6,069 nt of DNA from Spirochaetaceae bacterium (lineage in GTDB: Bacteria; Spirochaetota; Spirochaetia; B11-G9). The stretch is from the NCBI GenBank assembly GCA_030633365.1, contig DAOVSY010000186.1, forward strand, positions 1 through 6,069, written 5' to 3'. Below the pieces are notes generated by a model. The model worked only from the letters and a program-made list of their open reading frames with translations. It had not been told where the DNA came from and did no database searches. A program made the translations under genes and the position numbers. This document shows positions 1 through 5,709 of this stretch, piece after piece (positions within the stretch are counted from its first letter, which is position 1; each line of letters opens with the position of its first letter).

Positions 1-78
1 TAAAATTGTATCTTGATTTTATAAATATCTTTCTTTTTATGTTAAGGATATTCGGACGTAGAAGGTAACCTCGATACA

Positions 79-131
79 TTTTTGCGGAGCAAAAACACTC
101 GGCTACCGGCGGGAACTTCGGTCCCTGAGTG
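79..131 (-). terminator. GC-rich folded element, possible terminator of the homocysteine operon
   Basis: This is a burst of G+C in AT-rich DNA with strong self-complementarity. On the plus strand CACTC (96-100) pairs with GAGTG (127-131). Inside lies a GGGA/TCCC hairpin (111-114 with 122-125) capped by a C-TTCG-G tetraloop (116-121). Read on the minus strand, the closing stem is followed directly by TTTTT, itself the first arm of a perfect 7-bp hairpin (TTTTTGC, loop 3 nt, GCAAAAA; 79-95). The position, 26 bp past the stop of the minus-strand operon, fits an intrinsic terminator. The internal branching and the alternative ACCG/CGGT pairing are unusual for a plain terminator, so a small structured RNA or a leader for a gene left of the window remains possible. 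I matched it to no known riboswitch consensus. Confidence 0.4.
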
Positions 132-156
132 ATTCTGTTTTCTCCAATATAATTCC

Positions 157-930
157 CTAAAAAAAATTGTATCGAAGGGATCGTGTAATTTTATTCATCA
201 TTTCCGGATCAGCATTGGATATTATTTCAGGAATATCTCCTGCCATTCCAATGCTTTCTCCTTTAATAATCATTAACCCTAAAATACCCGGAAGAGCAGA
301 GATCTCATCCAAAACTCCCTGTATATCACTTGTGTTTTTTACCAGATTACATGCTCTGGTTGCTGCAGCATCAGCAAGTGCTCCGGATGTTGAAAAAACA
401 GTAGTAAGATTACAGTCTCCCAGGCTAAGGGAATGCCCCATAGTGCTGGAAGAGGAACAAATCCCCAGGGGTGTATTCCCGGGTTTTATCCGGAAGGCAA
501 GTTTCCCTTCCAAAGCTTCCACACCGGAATGTATTCCTAAAATAAGTTCTTTGCTAAGAACCATAAAAATATCTCCACCGTTTTCAACTATTACTTCTGT
601 TCTGTTAAAAAATCCTTCAGCATTTAAGCTTCCTCCGTTCCTGATAATCATTCCACTTTCAACAGCCAGCTGGGCAATGGAACCTGCAACAGCTGCCATA
701 GGTCCTACATTTGCTGCATTACCTGCCTTTTGCATTATTTTAGCAATATTAGGTGCATCTTCAGGTAGTGGAGCAATGGGAGATAGTGAATTAAGGAAAT
801 CCTTATTAGTCAGTATATATTTCTCCAGAATTTCTCTTTGTTTAATAATTGTATTTGTAATTTTTTTCACATTACCTGAAGAAATTTTATAATCAGCATA
901 TCTGTATGAAAATCTGGTAAAAGATCTCAT
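157..930 (-). CDS. UPF0280/COG2122 ApbE-like protein, probable sulfur-transfer component of homocysteine synthesis
   Basis: This 257-residue protein has the usual family length and the ApbE-like (FAD:protein FMN transferase) fold signatures of UPF0280. These are GPMAAVAGSIAQ (76-87), ENGGDIF (116-122), a GICSSSSTMGHS loop (156-167) and GALADAAAT (183-191). Cysteines are at 158, 173 and 194. From the literature, the Methanosarcina member MA1715 works with COG1900 and NIL-ferredoxin proteins in persulfide-based cysteine/homocysteine formation; its exact chemistry is unsettled. No signal peptide or membrane segment is visible, so it is probably cytosolic. It is the last gene of a three-gene operon, 17 bp after the ferredoxin gene. 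The ATG at 930 has no clear Shine-Dalgarno sequence, which suggests translational coupling. The family call is firm; the exact role is inferred from the operon and the published homologues. Confidence 0.88.
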   Translation of the reverse strand: MRSFTRFSYRYADYKISSGNVKKITNTIIKQREILEKYILTNKDFLNSLSPIAPLPEDAPNIAKIMQKAGNAANVGPMAAVAGSIAQLAVESGMIIRNGGSLNAEGFFNRTEVIVENGGDIFMVLSKELILGIHSGVEALEGKLAFRIKPGNTPLGICSSSSTMGHSLSLGDCNLTTVFSTSGALADAAATRACNLVKNTSDIQGVLDEISALPGILGLMIIKGESIGMAGDIPEIISNADPEMMNKITRSLRYNFF

Positions 931-947
931 TGTTATAATTTAACCAT

Positions 948-1367
948 CTATTTGTTCTGAAATATTGATCCACAGGCTTCAAATGGACAGTTTGGAATAC
1001 ATCCCATACAATCAATACATTTTTCCTGATCAAATTCCACCTTCATAGTATTTCGGTCTTTTATATGAAGGGCATCTACAGGGCAGTGAGTCAGACAGTT
1101 TCCACAGGAAGTACATATAGACTCATCCCATCTAAAGGCTTTTTGGGCATCATCAATTTTGACACCTTCAGCAACTATAAATTTTATACCATCTTCAATT
1201 TTTTGGGCAGGTCCTGTAATATCCAGAACCATAAAACCTTCCTCTTCCTCGGTAATACTTGCTCTGTATAAATTTATTATAAGGTCAAAATCTTTAACAA
1301 GATGGTATACTATAGGTTTTTCTACAACTTTTTTGTTAAAAGTTAAAAGCAGTTTTTTTGTTTCCAT
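948..1367 (-). CDS. NIL-domain 2[4Fe-4S] ferredoxin (NIL-Fer), homocysteine biosynthesis
   Basis: This 139-residue protein is a fusion. The N-terminal NIL domain (about 4-75; KPIVYHLVKDFDL, GFMVLDITG) precedes a bacterial-type ferredoxin domain (about 77-133). Two complete cluster motifs are visible: C85-x2-C88-x2-C91-x3-C95-P and C117-x2-C120-x2-C123-x3-C127-P, plus an extra C132. It matches the NIL-Fer family (MA1822 type), thought to supply electrons or assist sulfur handling for the neighbouring COG1900 protein in reductive homocysteine formation. The ATG at 1367 is preferred. It follows the upstream stop codon with one base between (TAATATG), and the family starts with MxxKK-L-L-F. A GTG at 1379 would add four residues and overlap the previous gene, but it sits too close to the AAGGTGAG stretch for that to serve as its ribosome site. 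Translational coupling is likely. Confidence 0.9.
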   Translation of the reverse strand: METKKLLLTFNKKVVEKPIVYHLVKDFDLIINLYRASITEEEEGFMVLDITGPAQKIEDGIKFIVAEGVKIDDAQKAFRWDESICTSCGNCLTHCPVDALHIKDRNTMKVEFDQEKCIDCMGCIPNCPFEACGSIFQNK

Positions 1368-1368
1368 A

Positions 1369-2553
1369 TTATTTTTCACTCACCTTCATAGATTTCATAC
1401 TCTGATTTGGAGGCAGGGGCATATATGGTGTATTAAGGGTAAAAGTACCATCCTTAATTTCTGATTTTAAAATTTCTGCAATAGTTATTGCTTTTTCGTA
1501 GGAAGAAAGTGATGCAGTTTCCACATCTTTTCCAAGAATATTTACAGATCCTGATTTTAATTCCTCATAATTTACTGAGGAAAGTACCTTTCCTGTTTTC
1601 ATAGGATAATCTAAAGAATAATCAATTACCTGGGCCCTTATATCCCTGTCTCTAATTGTAGTTTTTAAGAGAATTTCTTCATTTAAAACCGGAATTGGTA
1701 TACCCACTCCAAGAGCCAGAGACACACCATAACCCTTAAAACTTACACCTCGTACAAAATCAGCATTCATATTTTTCATATCGCCTGTAAGAGCCAAAGT
1801 ACCTGCTCCTTCAGCAGGAACATCGTTTTCTGTTCTCTCTACTGCTGATGCATGTTGAGTCCCTTCAGAATAAACATGCCCTTTTGCACCAGCCAGCCAG
1901 ACTGATGTCCCTACACCAATAGTCTGGTATAGGGGATCATTTAATAGGGGGGATAACTGACCCGCAGATGAATAAGTCATGTTTCCCATATTAGGCTTTA
2001 GCTTTCCAAGGTATGTGTAAATTGTTTTATTGGATGTATTAATTGCTACATTATAATTTTGATAACAATTTCTGGGATTTACCATTGTAGCCTGATTAAG
2101 ATCATCTATGGTAAACCGGGTTCGAATTTCTTTTAGAGGATATTCATCAGTTCCATAAGAGAGGGCAAACAACTGGAGTTCCTCTCCTCTAATCAATTTT
2201 TCTATTACATGGCCGCCGCCAAATTTGAATTCTCCTGGGTAATCCAGGTTGGCAGGATCATTATGTCTAAGCTGAGTTGCTCCCATATATAGATCTACTG
2301 CGGCAATACCTGAATATGCAAGAACATCATCTATCCATGCCTCTGTAATGCGTATTTTCGGCTGACTATGCCCAAAGTTTAAAAAACAACCCGAGGAACA
2401 CATTGGACCAAATGTTGCAGTTGTTACAACATCAACCTCTTTTGCAGCTTTTTCAATACCTTTTTCTTCTACATAATCAATTATTTCTGCAGCTGTAAGA
2501 ACGACAGCTTTTTTTGAGGCTATTTTTTCATTAATTTCATCATAAGTTTTCAT
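1369..2553 (-). CDS. COG1900/DUF39 homocysteine biosynthesis protein
   Basis: This 394-residue protein carries the conserved landmarks of DUF39: MKTYDEINEKI..KKAVVLTA at the start, TTATFGPMCSSGC (44-56), FGGGH (111-115), VNPRNCYQNY (158-167), YSSAGQLSPLLNDP, and EGTQHASAVER. The family (MA1821 in Methanosarcina) is required for making homocysteine from aspartate semialdehyde with sulfide as sulfur source, acting with NIL-Fer and COG2122 proteins, both encoded directly downstream. The C-terminal CBS domains of the archaeal protein are absent, so this is the short form. The ATG at 2553 is chosen because it gives the family N terminus. A TTG at 2589 is open in frame but adds 12 unconserved residues. 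Neither start has a good Shine-Dalgarno sequence. Residue 137 is Glu in a GTDEYP motif where I recall Cys in relatives (see findings). Probably cytosolic. Confidence 0.9.
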   Translation of the reverse strand: MKTYDEINEKIASKKAVVLTAAEIIDYVEEKGIEKAAKEVDVVTTATFGPMCSSGCFLNFGHSQPKIRITEAWIDDVLAYSGIAAVDLYMGATQLRHNDPANLDYPGEFKFGGGHVIEKLIRGEELQLFALSYGTDEYPLKEIRTRFTIDDLNQATMVNPRNCYQNYNVAINTSNKTIYTYLGKLKPNMGNMTYSSAGQLSPLLNDPLYQTIGVGTSVWLAGAKGHVYSEGTQHASAVERTENDVPAEGAGTLALTGDMKNMNADFVRGVSFKGYGVSLALGVGIPIPVLNEEILLKTTIRDRDIRAQVIDYSLDYPMKTGKVLSSVNYEELKSGSVNILGKDVETASLSSYEKAITIAEILKSEIKDGTFTLNTPYMPLPPNQSMKSMKVSEK

Positions 2554-2651
2554 TGGGATTATGCTAGCATTTAGAATCTTTTGATGCAAGCTGGATATTA
2601 CGACATAATAAGAAGAGGCTCTAAGGGAACTGTGTAATATGCTTTCCCCAA

Positions 2652-2678
2652 AGGTAAATCCCTGGGATATACTTACCT
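2652..2678. promoter_or_regulatory. Nested palindrome upstream of the homocysteine operon, possible operator
   Basis: Outer arms AGGTAA (2652-2657) and TTACCT (2673-2678) are perfect complements. They enclose a second palindrome, ATCCC-T-GGGAT (2658-2668). The element lies about 100-125 bp upstream of the ATG at 2553, in the 234-bp gap behind the outer-membrane gene. It could be a repressor or activator site for sulfur or methionine control, or a small hairpin in the leader RNA. The surrounding leader does not resemble the SAM riboswitch classes I know, and I found no confident -35/-10 pair here. Confidence 0.35.
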
Positions 2679-2787
2679 ATAATAATTGTATACAGCCATT
2701 AACAGGCTACTGGAGTAAAAAGGTAATTAAAGCCGCATTTTCTCCATATAACGAGTAGAGTTATTACAATAATATACTGAGTAGCTT

Positions 2788-3861
2788 CTAGTGTCTGTTG
2801 ATGATACCGGGGTTGAGGGTAAACCCAACCGTTAGATATCTGTCTGAAAGTATAGCTCCAGGTACGCTTCGTGACGGTTTCCTGCGTATTGTAAAATTCG
2901 TATTTAACTCCAATCGTTTAATTTTGATACTGAGTCCTGTAAGAAAGCCATACCCCATAGCAGGGTCATCCTTATTATACAGATATGAGAATTCACCTCC
3001 AGCTCTGATAGAAAGCATTGTGAAAGGGTGATATTCTATAACAGGTATCAGTCTAAATACGTACACACCTCGACCATCGATATAGATATCAGATATTGCT
3101 GTTAATGAGGTAAATAACAATCTATTGAAGAAATCTGATAGAATATCTGCTTCCAAAGTTAACGGGAGAGTCCCGTCTTCTACTGTTAACTGTGAGATAT
3201 CAAGATAACGTTCAATTTGATTGTTATATGATGCTGAAAATCCAAAAATATGATGGTTTGCAATGTTTTTAAGCATGTAGCCTGCATTTATGAAGAAATA
3301 GTTGCCGTCTTCATACATAAATTCATAATTCTCTCCTCCGACATTACTTTTTGAGATCCAGGTACCAGCAGATATGCCAAGACTCATATCATCAAGAATA
3401 CTATATCCAATACTTAAAGCTCCTCCATTATTATCGGGGAAGCCAGCCATTTCTCCAAAAGGTGCCCCCTGATAGTCAAAAAAGGATGGGGCATTTAGAT
3501 ATCTATTGTAGCTACCCCCGGAGTACTGTATGCCAAAGCCCATTCTATTACCTATTGGAAACACGTATCCAGCTTTCATAGGCGCGTTTCGCTCTTTAAT
3601 GTAATAACCATCAACCAACTGTGTCTCTCCACCCATATCGTCCAGATCATCTGGAGTGGCCATTTCCTGACCCATATAGAAGAAGAAACTGTCGGTATTG
3701 ATAAATGCCAAGGACGCCGGGTTATGAACCAGGGTATAATATTCCGGTTCTACTTTGTATTTTAATGTTCCAGTTTCTAATTCTAAACTCGATTTATCAG
3801 CAGCAACCAGGTTGGGAATAATAAACGATAGAAAAACAGCTATAACTAATATACTTTTCAT
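2788..3861 (-). CDS. Predicted outer-membrane beta-barrel protein, FadL/PorV-like
   Basis: This 357-residue protein starts with a Sec signal peptide: MKS, a hydrophobic core at about 4-18, and likely cleavage near A20/A21. The mature start contains NPASLAF (47-53), the NPA-LA signature seen near the N terminus of FadL, PorV and treponemal UPF0164-type barrels. The rest is alternating amphipathic strands rich in Gly, Tyr and Phe (for example GYVFPIGNRMGFGIQY, GALSIGYSILDDMSLGISAG and SIRAGGEFSYLY), with no transmembrane helices. A transport or adhesion role in the outer membrane is inference; no substrate can be read. The start at 3861 is set by GGAG (3868-3871) six bases upstream. An in-frame ATG at 3873 would contain that ribosome site and add MEKG before the signal peptide. 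The gene is followed by the homocysteine operon in the same direction, after 234 bp with no clear terminator. Confidence 0.72.
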   Translation of the reverse strand: MKSILVIAVFLSFIIPNLVAADKSSLELETGTLKYKVEPEYYTLVHNPASLAFINTDSFFFYMGQEMATPDDLDDMGGETQLVDGYYIKERNAPMKAGYVFPIGNRMGFGIQYSGGSYNRYLNAPSFFDYQGAPFGEMAGFPDNNGGALSIGYSILDDMSLGISAGTWISKSNVGGENYEFMYEDGNYFFINAGYMLKNIANHHIFGFSASYNNQIERYLDISQLTVEDGTLPLTLEADILSDFFNRLLFTSLTAISDIYIDGRGVYVFRLIPVIEYHPFTMLSIRAGGEFSYLYNKDDPAMGYGFLTGLSIKIKRLELNTNFTIRRKPSRSVPGAILSDRYLTVGFTLNPGIINRH

Positions 3862-3871
3862 ACCTTTCTCC
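3862..3871 (-). promoter_or_regulatory. Ribosome binding site deciding the start of the FadL/PorV-like gene
   Basis: On the minus strand GGAG (3868-3871) is followed by a six-base spacer and the ATG at 3861. This favours 3861 over the in-frame ATG at 3873, which has no comparable site. Confidence 0.7.
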
Positions 3872-3965
3872 ATTCATTTTTAATGTTGAGGACTTTATGA
3901 TAAGCTGTTGAGTTACCGTAGCAGGAAAGGAGGAAATAGCTGTTGCATACGCTGATGTACCAAGA

Positions 3966-3994
3966 ATATTAGCATAGAAATGTTTCGAACACAA
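3966..3994 (-). promoter_or_regulatory. Candidate extended -10 promoter of the FadL/PorV-like gene
   Basis: On the minus strand TTGTGT (3989-3994) is separated by 17 bp from TAATAT (3966-3971), which is preceded by TGC and so forms an extended -10. Transcription would start near 3959 and give a leader of roughly 100 nt. The -35 matches the consensus only at TTG, so the extended -10 carries most of the weight. Confidence 0.45.
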
Positions 3995-4009
3995 GATTTA
4001 TATCTGCAA

Positions 4010-4060
4010 TATGCCTAATTAATTTTACAATGATAAGAATTTATTGTATAATTAGGCATA
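4010..4060. repeat. 51-bp inverted repeat in the divergent intergenic region
   Basis: Left arm TATGCCTAATTA (4010-4021) is the exact complement of TAATTAGGCATA (4049-4060). An inner pair, TACAAT (4026-4031) and ATTGTA (4043-4048), continues the stem after a four-base bulge (4022-4025) on the left. The loop is 11 bases (4032-4042). That makes 18 paired bases in all. It lies 16 bp upstream of the -35 of the minus-strand barrel gene. It could be a large operator, a remnant of a small repeat element, or a cruciform. There is no GC-rich stem with a trailing T run, so an intrinsic terminator is unlikely. Confidence 0.75.
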
Positions 4061-4289
4061 GGTATTCTACTTGTAAAGAAACCTGGTGCAAAGATATATA
4101 CATTTATGACTTCAAAGATGAGCTAAAAAAGTTGATCTTAATAGTTTCTAAAGCGGTGAAAATGATGTTTTATTGTTTTTAAATCCTGGTTTCTTGTCAC
4201 TATCCTTCCTTTATTGCTGTTTAGCATCATTCTTCACATAACACAATTGTTTCTGGAAAAAGATTTTTGTTGGAAGAACCTATGGAGAG

Positions 4290-4321
4290 AATAGAATATT
4301 AACTATTCTATTTATTCTATT
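4290..4321. repeat. 9-mer operator-like repeats: one inverted and two tandem copies
   Basis: AATAGAATA (4290-4298) and its exact complement TATTCTATT (4304-4312) flank a 5-bp spacer. A second TATTCTATT follows with no gap (4313-4321). The cluster ends 53 bp before the start codon at 4375 and overlaps a plausible promoter, so it looks like a binding site for a dimeric regulator with an additional half-site. Confidence 0.6.
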
Positions 4322-4326
4322 AATAC
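4299..4326 (+). promoter_or_regulatory. Candidate promoter of the porin-family gene
   Basis: TTAACT (4299-4304) and TAATAC (4321-4326) are separated by 16 bp. Each matches four of six sigma70 consensus positions. The pair overlaps the 9-mer repeats, so a bound regulator would interfere with or assist polymerase. The surrounding AT-richness makes chance matches common. Confidence 0.3.
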
Positions 4327-4362
4327 ATAGGGAGTAATTAAAGTCGGGTGATAAAATAGTTG

Positions 4363-4368
4363 AAGGAG
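4363..4368 (+). promoter_or_regulatory. Ribosome binding site AAGGAG setting the start at 4375
   Basis: A near-perfect Shine-Dalgarno sequence with six bases to the ATG at 4375. It rules out the upstream in-frame TTG at 4360 as the main start. Confidence 0.75.
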
Positions 4369-4374
4369 TTGATT

Positions 4375-4977
4375 ATGAAAAAGAAAGTTATGGTAGTCTT
4401 TCTTATGGGTTTATTTTTAACATCTGCGTATACCCAGGTTTCTCTTGGAGCAAAGTCTGCGCTGACTGCATACAGGTATGTAGGTTCTGATTGGGAAGAA
4501 TTTCTAAAGAGCAATGATATAAAAAATGAGGGTTCCTTCAGTTACAGTTTTGGAATATTTTTAGAAATACCTATAAGTCGACAATTTGAAATCCAGCCTG
4601 AAATAAAATATTCTTCAGCCCGGCATCAATATTCAGATATTTCCCAAACTGAAGCCGAGATATGGACTTATTTAAATATTCCTTTCTATTTAAAATATAA
4701 TGGTTATCTTGAAGGTGGAAAGTTATACGCTATGGCAGGACCGGCAGTTTTATATTTGTTTGATAATATAGAATTAGAATACAATGGCACTAATTATTTT
4801 TATAAAGCTGATAATGAAGTTCTATTCGGTATTGCTGTTGCTGCTGGATATGAAATGGATATAGGCTATGGAACTCTGGTTTTGGGAATAGTATACTCAA
4901 GAGAGTTTACTCAGGCATTTAGTGGACAGTCACTATACTCCGAAGGTATGGGTGTAGAAATTGGGATAAATATCTGA
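4375..4977 (+). CDS. Small outer-membrane beta-barrel protein, porin family (OMP_b-brl_2-like)
   Basis: This 200-residue protein has a Sec signal peptide (MKKK, hydrophobic 5-17, likely cleavage after the A-Y-T at 18-20). The mature part has the pattern of eight-stranded PorT/OMP_b-brl_2 barrels: GAKSALTAYRY (25-35), IQPEIKYS (73-80), YLNIPFYLKY (99-108), AMAGPAVLYLF (119-129) and FGIAVAAGYE (151-160). A final strand ends GVEIGINI. It probably sits in the outer membrane; its ligand or function cannot be read. The ATG at 4375 is chosen because AAGGAG (4363-4368) lies six bases upstream. The longer frame from TTG at 4360 would overlap that site. It appears monocistronic, divergent from the larger barrel gene, with possible repeat-mediated control upstream. 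No clear terminator follows. Confidence 0.75.
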   Translation: MKKKVMVVFLMGLFLTSAYTQVSLGAKSALTAYRYVGSDWEEFLKSNDIKNEGSFSYSFGIFLEIPISRQFEIQPEIKYSSARHQYSDISQTEAEIWTYLNIPFYLKYNGYLEGGKLYAMAGPAVLYLFDNIELEYNGTNYFYKADNEVLFGIAVAAGYEMDIGYGTLVLGIVYSREFTQAFSGQSLYSEGMGVEIGINI

Positions 4978-5152
4978 GTGTAACGCCAGTTTCCGACCTG
5001 TTAAAATTATATTAATAAATTTGATCTGATGACCGATGAAAACTTTAGATAAAACAAACATGCCCACAGTATTCCCTTGGACCTAAGATCTCATATCAAA
5101 ATATAATACCCCTTCAAGTACAGCGTGAGTAAAGATACCTATCTGAGAACTG
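4978..5152. other. Convergent intergenic gap, nothing recognised
   Basis: This 175-bp AT-rich gap lies between convergent genes. No gene and no strong terminator hairpin was found. The only small palindrome is AGATA-GG-TATCT (5135-5146 area), followed by just two or three T on the minus strand. Confidence 0.4.
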
Positions 5153-5572
5153 TTAATTCTGAATTACTAATACTGTATAAAAAGCTGCTCCTAAATCATC
5201 CCATTCATCCACAACAAGAAGGTACTTGCCTGAATAAAGGGGGTTGACAGTAACAATATCATCAGCCCAACCAGAAGCAATTGATGAAGAATCAGCTGCA
5301 ATATAATCATCACCACAGTCTGAAATATATTCATAAAGTTCCCAGCTACAAGAACTGGTAAGGTTGGTTAAGGAAATATTATAAGAACCTTCAGTTGGAG
5401 CTTGAAAACTATAGTAGTTCGTCCCAAATGATGGAATTGTATCCTCGAAAGTGGTTCCTAAAGTAAGTGATACAGATGAAAACGGATAAGTACAGGAAGA
5501 TCCCTCTTCAGCACATGATATTAGTAAAAATAAAGCTATTAAAATAATCAACGGAAAGTAGATTTTTTTCAT
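5153..5572 (-). CDS. Small lipoprotein with a PPC-like beta-sandwich domain
   Basis: This 139-residue protein has a lipoprotein signal peptide: MKK, hydrophobic 4-18, and lipobox L-I-S-C with the lipidated Cys at 20. The mature part is acidic and resembles the bacterial pre-peptidase C-terminal (PPC) jelly-roll: NYYSFQAP (52-59), GSYNISL (62-68), WELYEY (77-82), and a closing SGKYLLVV (114-121) with YTVLV (132-136). Cysteines at 27, 75 and 86 could form a disulfide. No enzymatic domain is attached, so it may be a stand-alone surface or periplasmic binding module. This is inference and the function is unknown. The start at 5572 follows AAGGGG (5579-5584) with a six-base spacer. An upstream frame to 5650 would begin inside the promoter -35 and is rejected. 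The gene is divergent from cheY. Confidence 0.75.
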   Translation of the reverse strand: MKKIYFPLIILIALFLLISCAEEGSSCTYPFSSVSLTLGTTFEDTIPSFGTNYYSFQAPTEGSYNISLTNLTSSCSWELYEYISDCGDDYIAADSSSIASGWADDIVTVNPLYSGKYLLVVDEWDDLGAAFYTVLVIQN

Positions 5573-5578
5573 ACAGAT

Positions 5579-5584
5579 CCCCTT
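5579..5584 (-). promoter_or_regulatory. Ribosome binding site of the lipoprotein gene
   Basis: AAGGGG on the minus strand, six bases before the ATG at 5572. It supports the short start that gives an intact lipoprotein signal. Confidence 0.65.
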
Positions 5585-5621
5585 CTGTTTATCTTTTTCA
5601 ACTACAAATAATTCTACTGTA

Positions 5622-5650
5622 AGTGTATCACTGGAAAATCTATCTGTCAA
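5622..5650 (-). promoter_or_regulatory. Strong sigma70-type promoter of the lipoprotein gene
   Basis: On the minus strand a perfect TTGACA (5645-5650) is followed, after exactly 17 bp, by TACACT (5622-5627), preceded by TGA (extended -10). Transcription should start near 5615, giving a leader of about 43 nt with the AAGGGG ribosome site. It is the best promoter match in the window and suggests good expression. Confidence 0.75.
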
Positions 5651-5709
5651 ATTGGCGCATTCCGCTGGTGATTTTTTATAAATAAATTACTTTTTCTATT
5701 GCCAATACT

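Larger units (their letters stand above)
3862..4374. other. Intergenic region of about 510 bp between divergent envelope genes
   Basis: No gene could be supported here. The region holds the candidate promoter and leader of the minus-strand barrel gene, the 51-bp inverted repeat, a weak 11-bp inverted pair with one mismatch (AAGAAACCTGG at 4076-4086 against CCTGGTTTCTT at 4185-4195), and the 9-mer repeats and promoter of the plus-strand gene. One short open frame (4030-4182, 50 codons) has no ribosome site and starts inside the inverted repeat. Confidence 0.6.

Noticed and set aside
167..892. Long plus-strand open frame opposite the COG2122 gene (241 codons)
   Set aside because: It is the antisense shadow of a clearly recognised family protein; it has no family motifs and no ribosome site.
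2590..2787. Possible SAM or other riboswitch ahead of the homocysteine operon
   Set aside because: No match to the conserved cores of the SAM, cobalamin or other classes I could recall, and no terminator-antiterminator pair was found.
3924..3933. Strong plus-strand GGAAAGGAGG that looks like a ribosome site
   Set aside because: The only start at suitable spacing (TTG at 3942) runs for about nine codons before a stop.
3797..3994. Minus-strand 65-codon frame overlapping the start of the FadL/PorV-like gene
   Set aside because: It begins with GTG inside the proposed -35, overlaps the signal peptide in another frame, and has no recognisable domain.
4030..4182. Plus-strand 50-codon frame (MIRIYCIIRH... 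ending MMFYCF)
   Set aside because: No Shine-Dalgarno sequence; it starts inside the 51-bp inverted repeat and its composition is what AT-rich DNA gives by chance. Conservation or ribosome profiling would be needed to revive it.
4076..4195. 11-bp inverted pair (one mismatch) that might bound a miniature transposon
   Set aside because: Short, imperfect arms, no target-site duplication, and no second copy in the window.
5025..5050. CTGATGA followed by GAAA, reminiscent of a hammerhead ribozyme core
   Set aside because: The stretch between the two motifs is only a few bases and cannot form stem II; no flanking stems I or III are present.
5573..5650. N-terminal extension of the lipoprotein to 5650 (26 extra residues)
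   Set aside because: It would start within the perfect TTGACA -35 and bury the lipoprotein signal; the start at 5572 has its own ribosome site.
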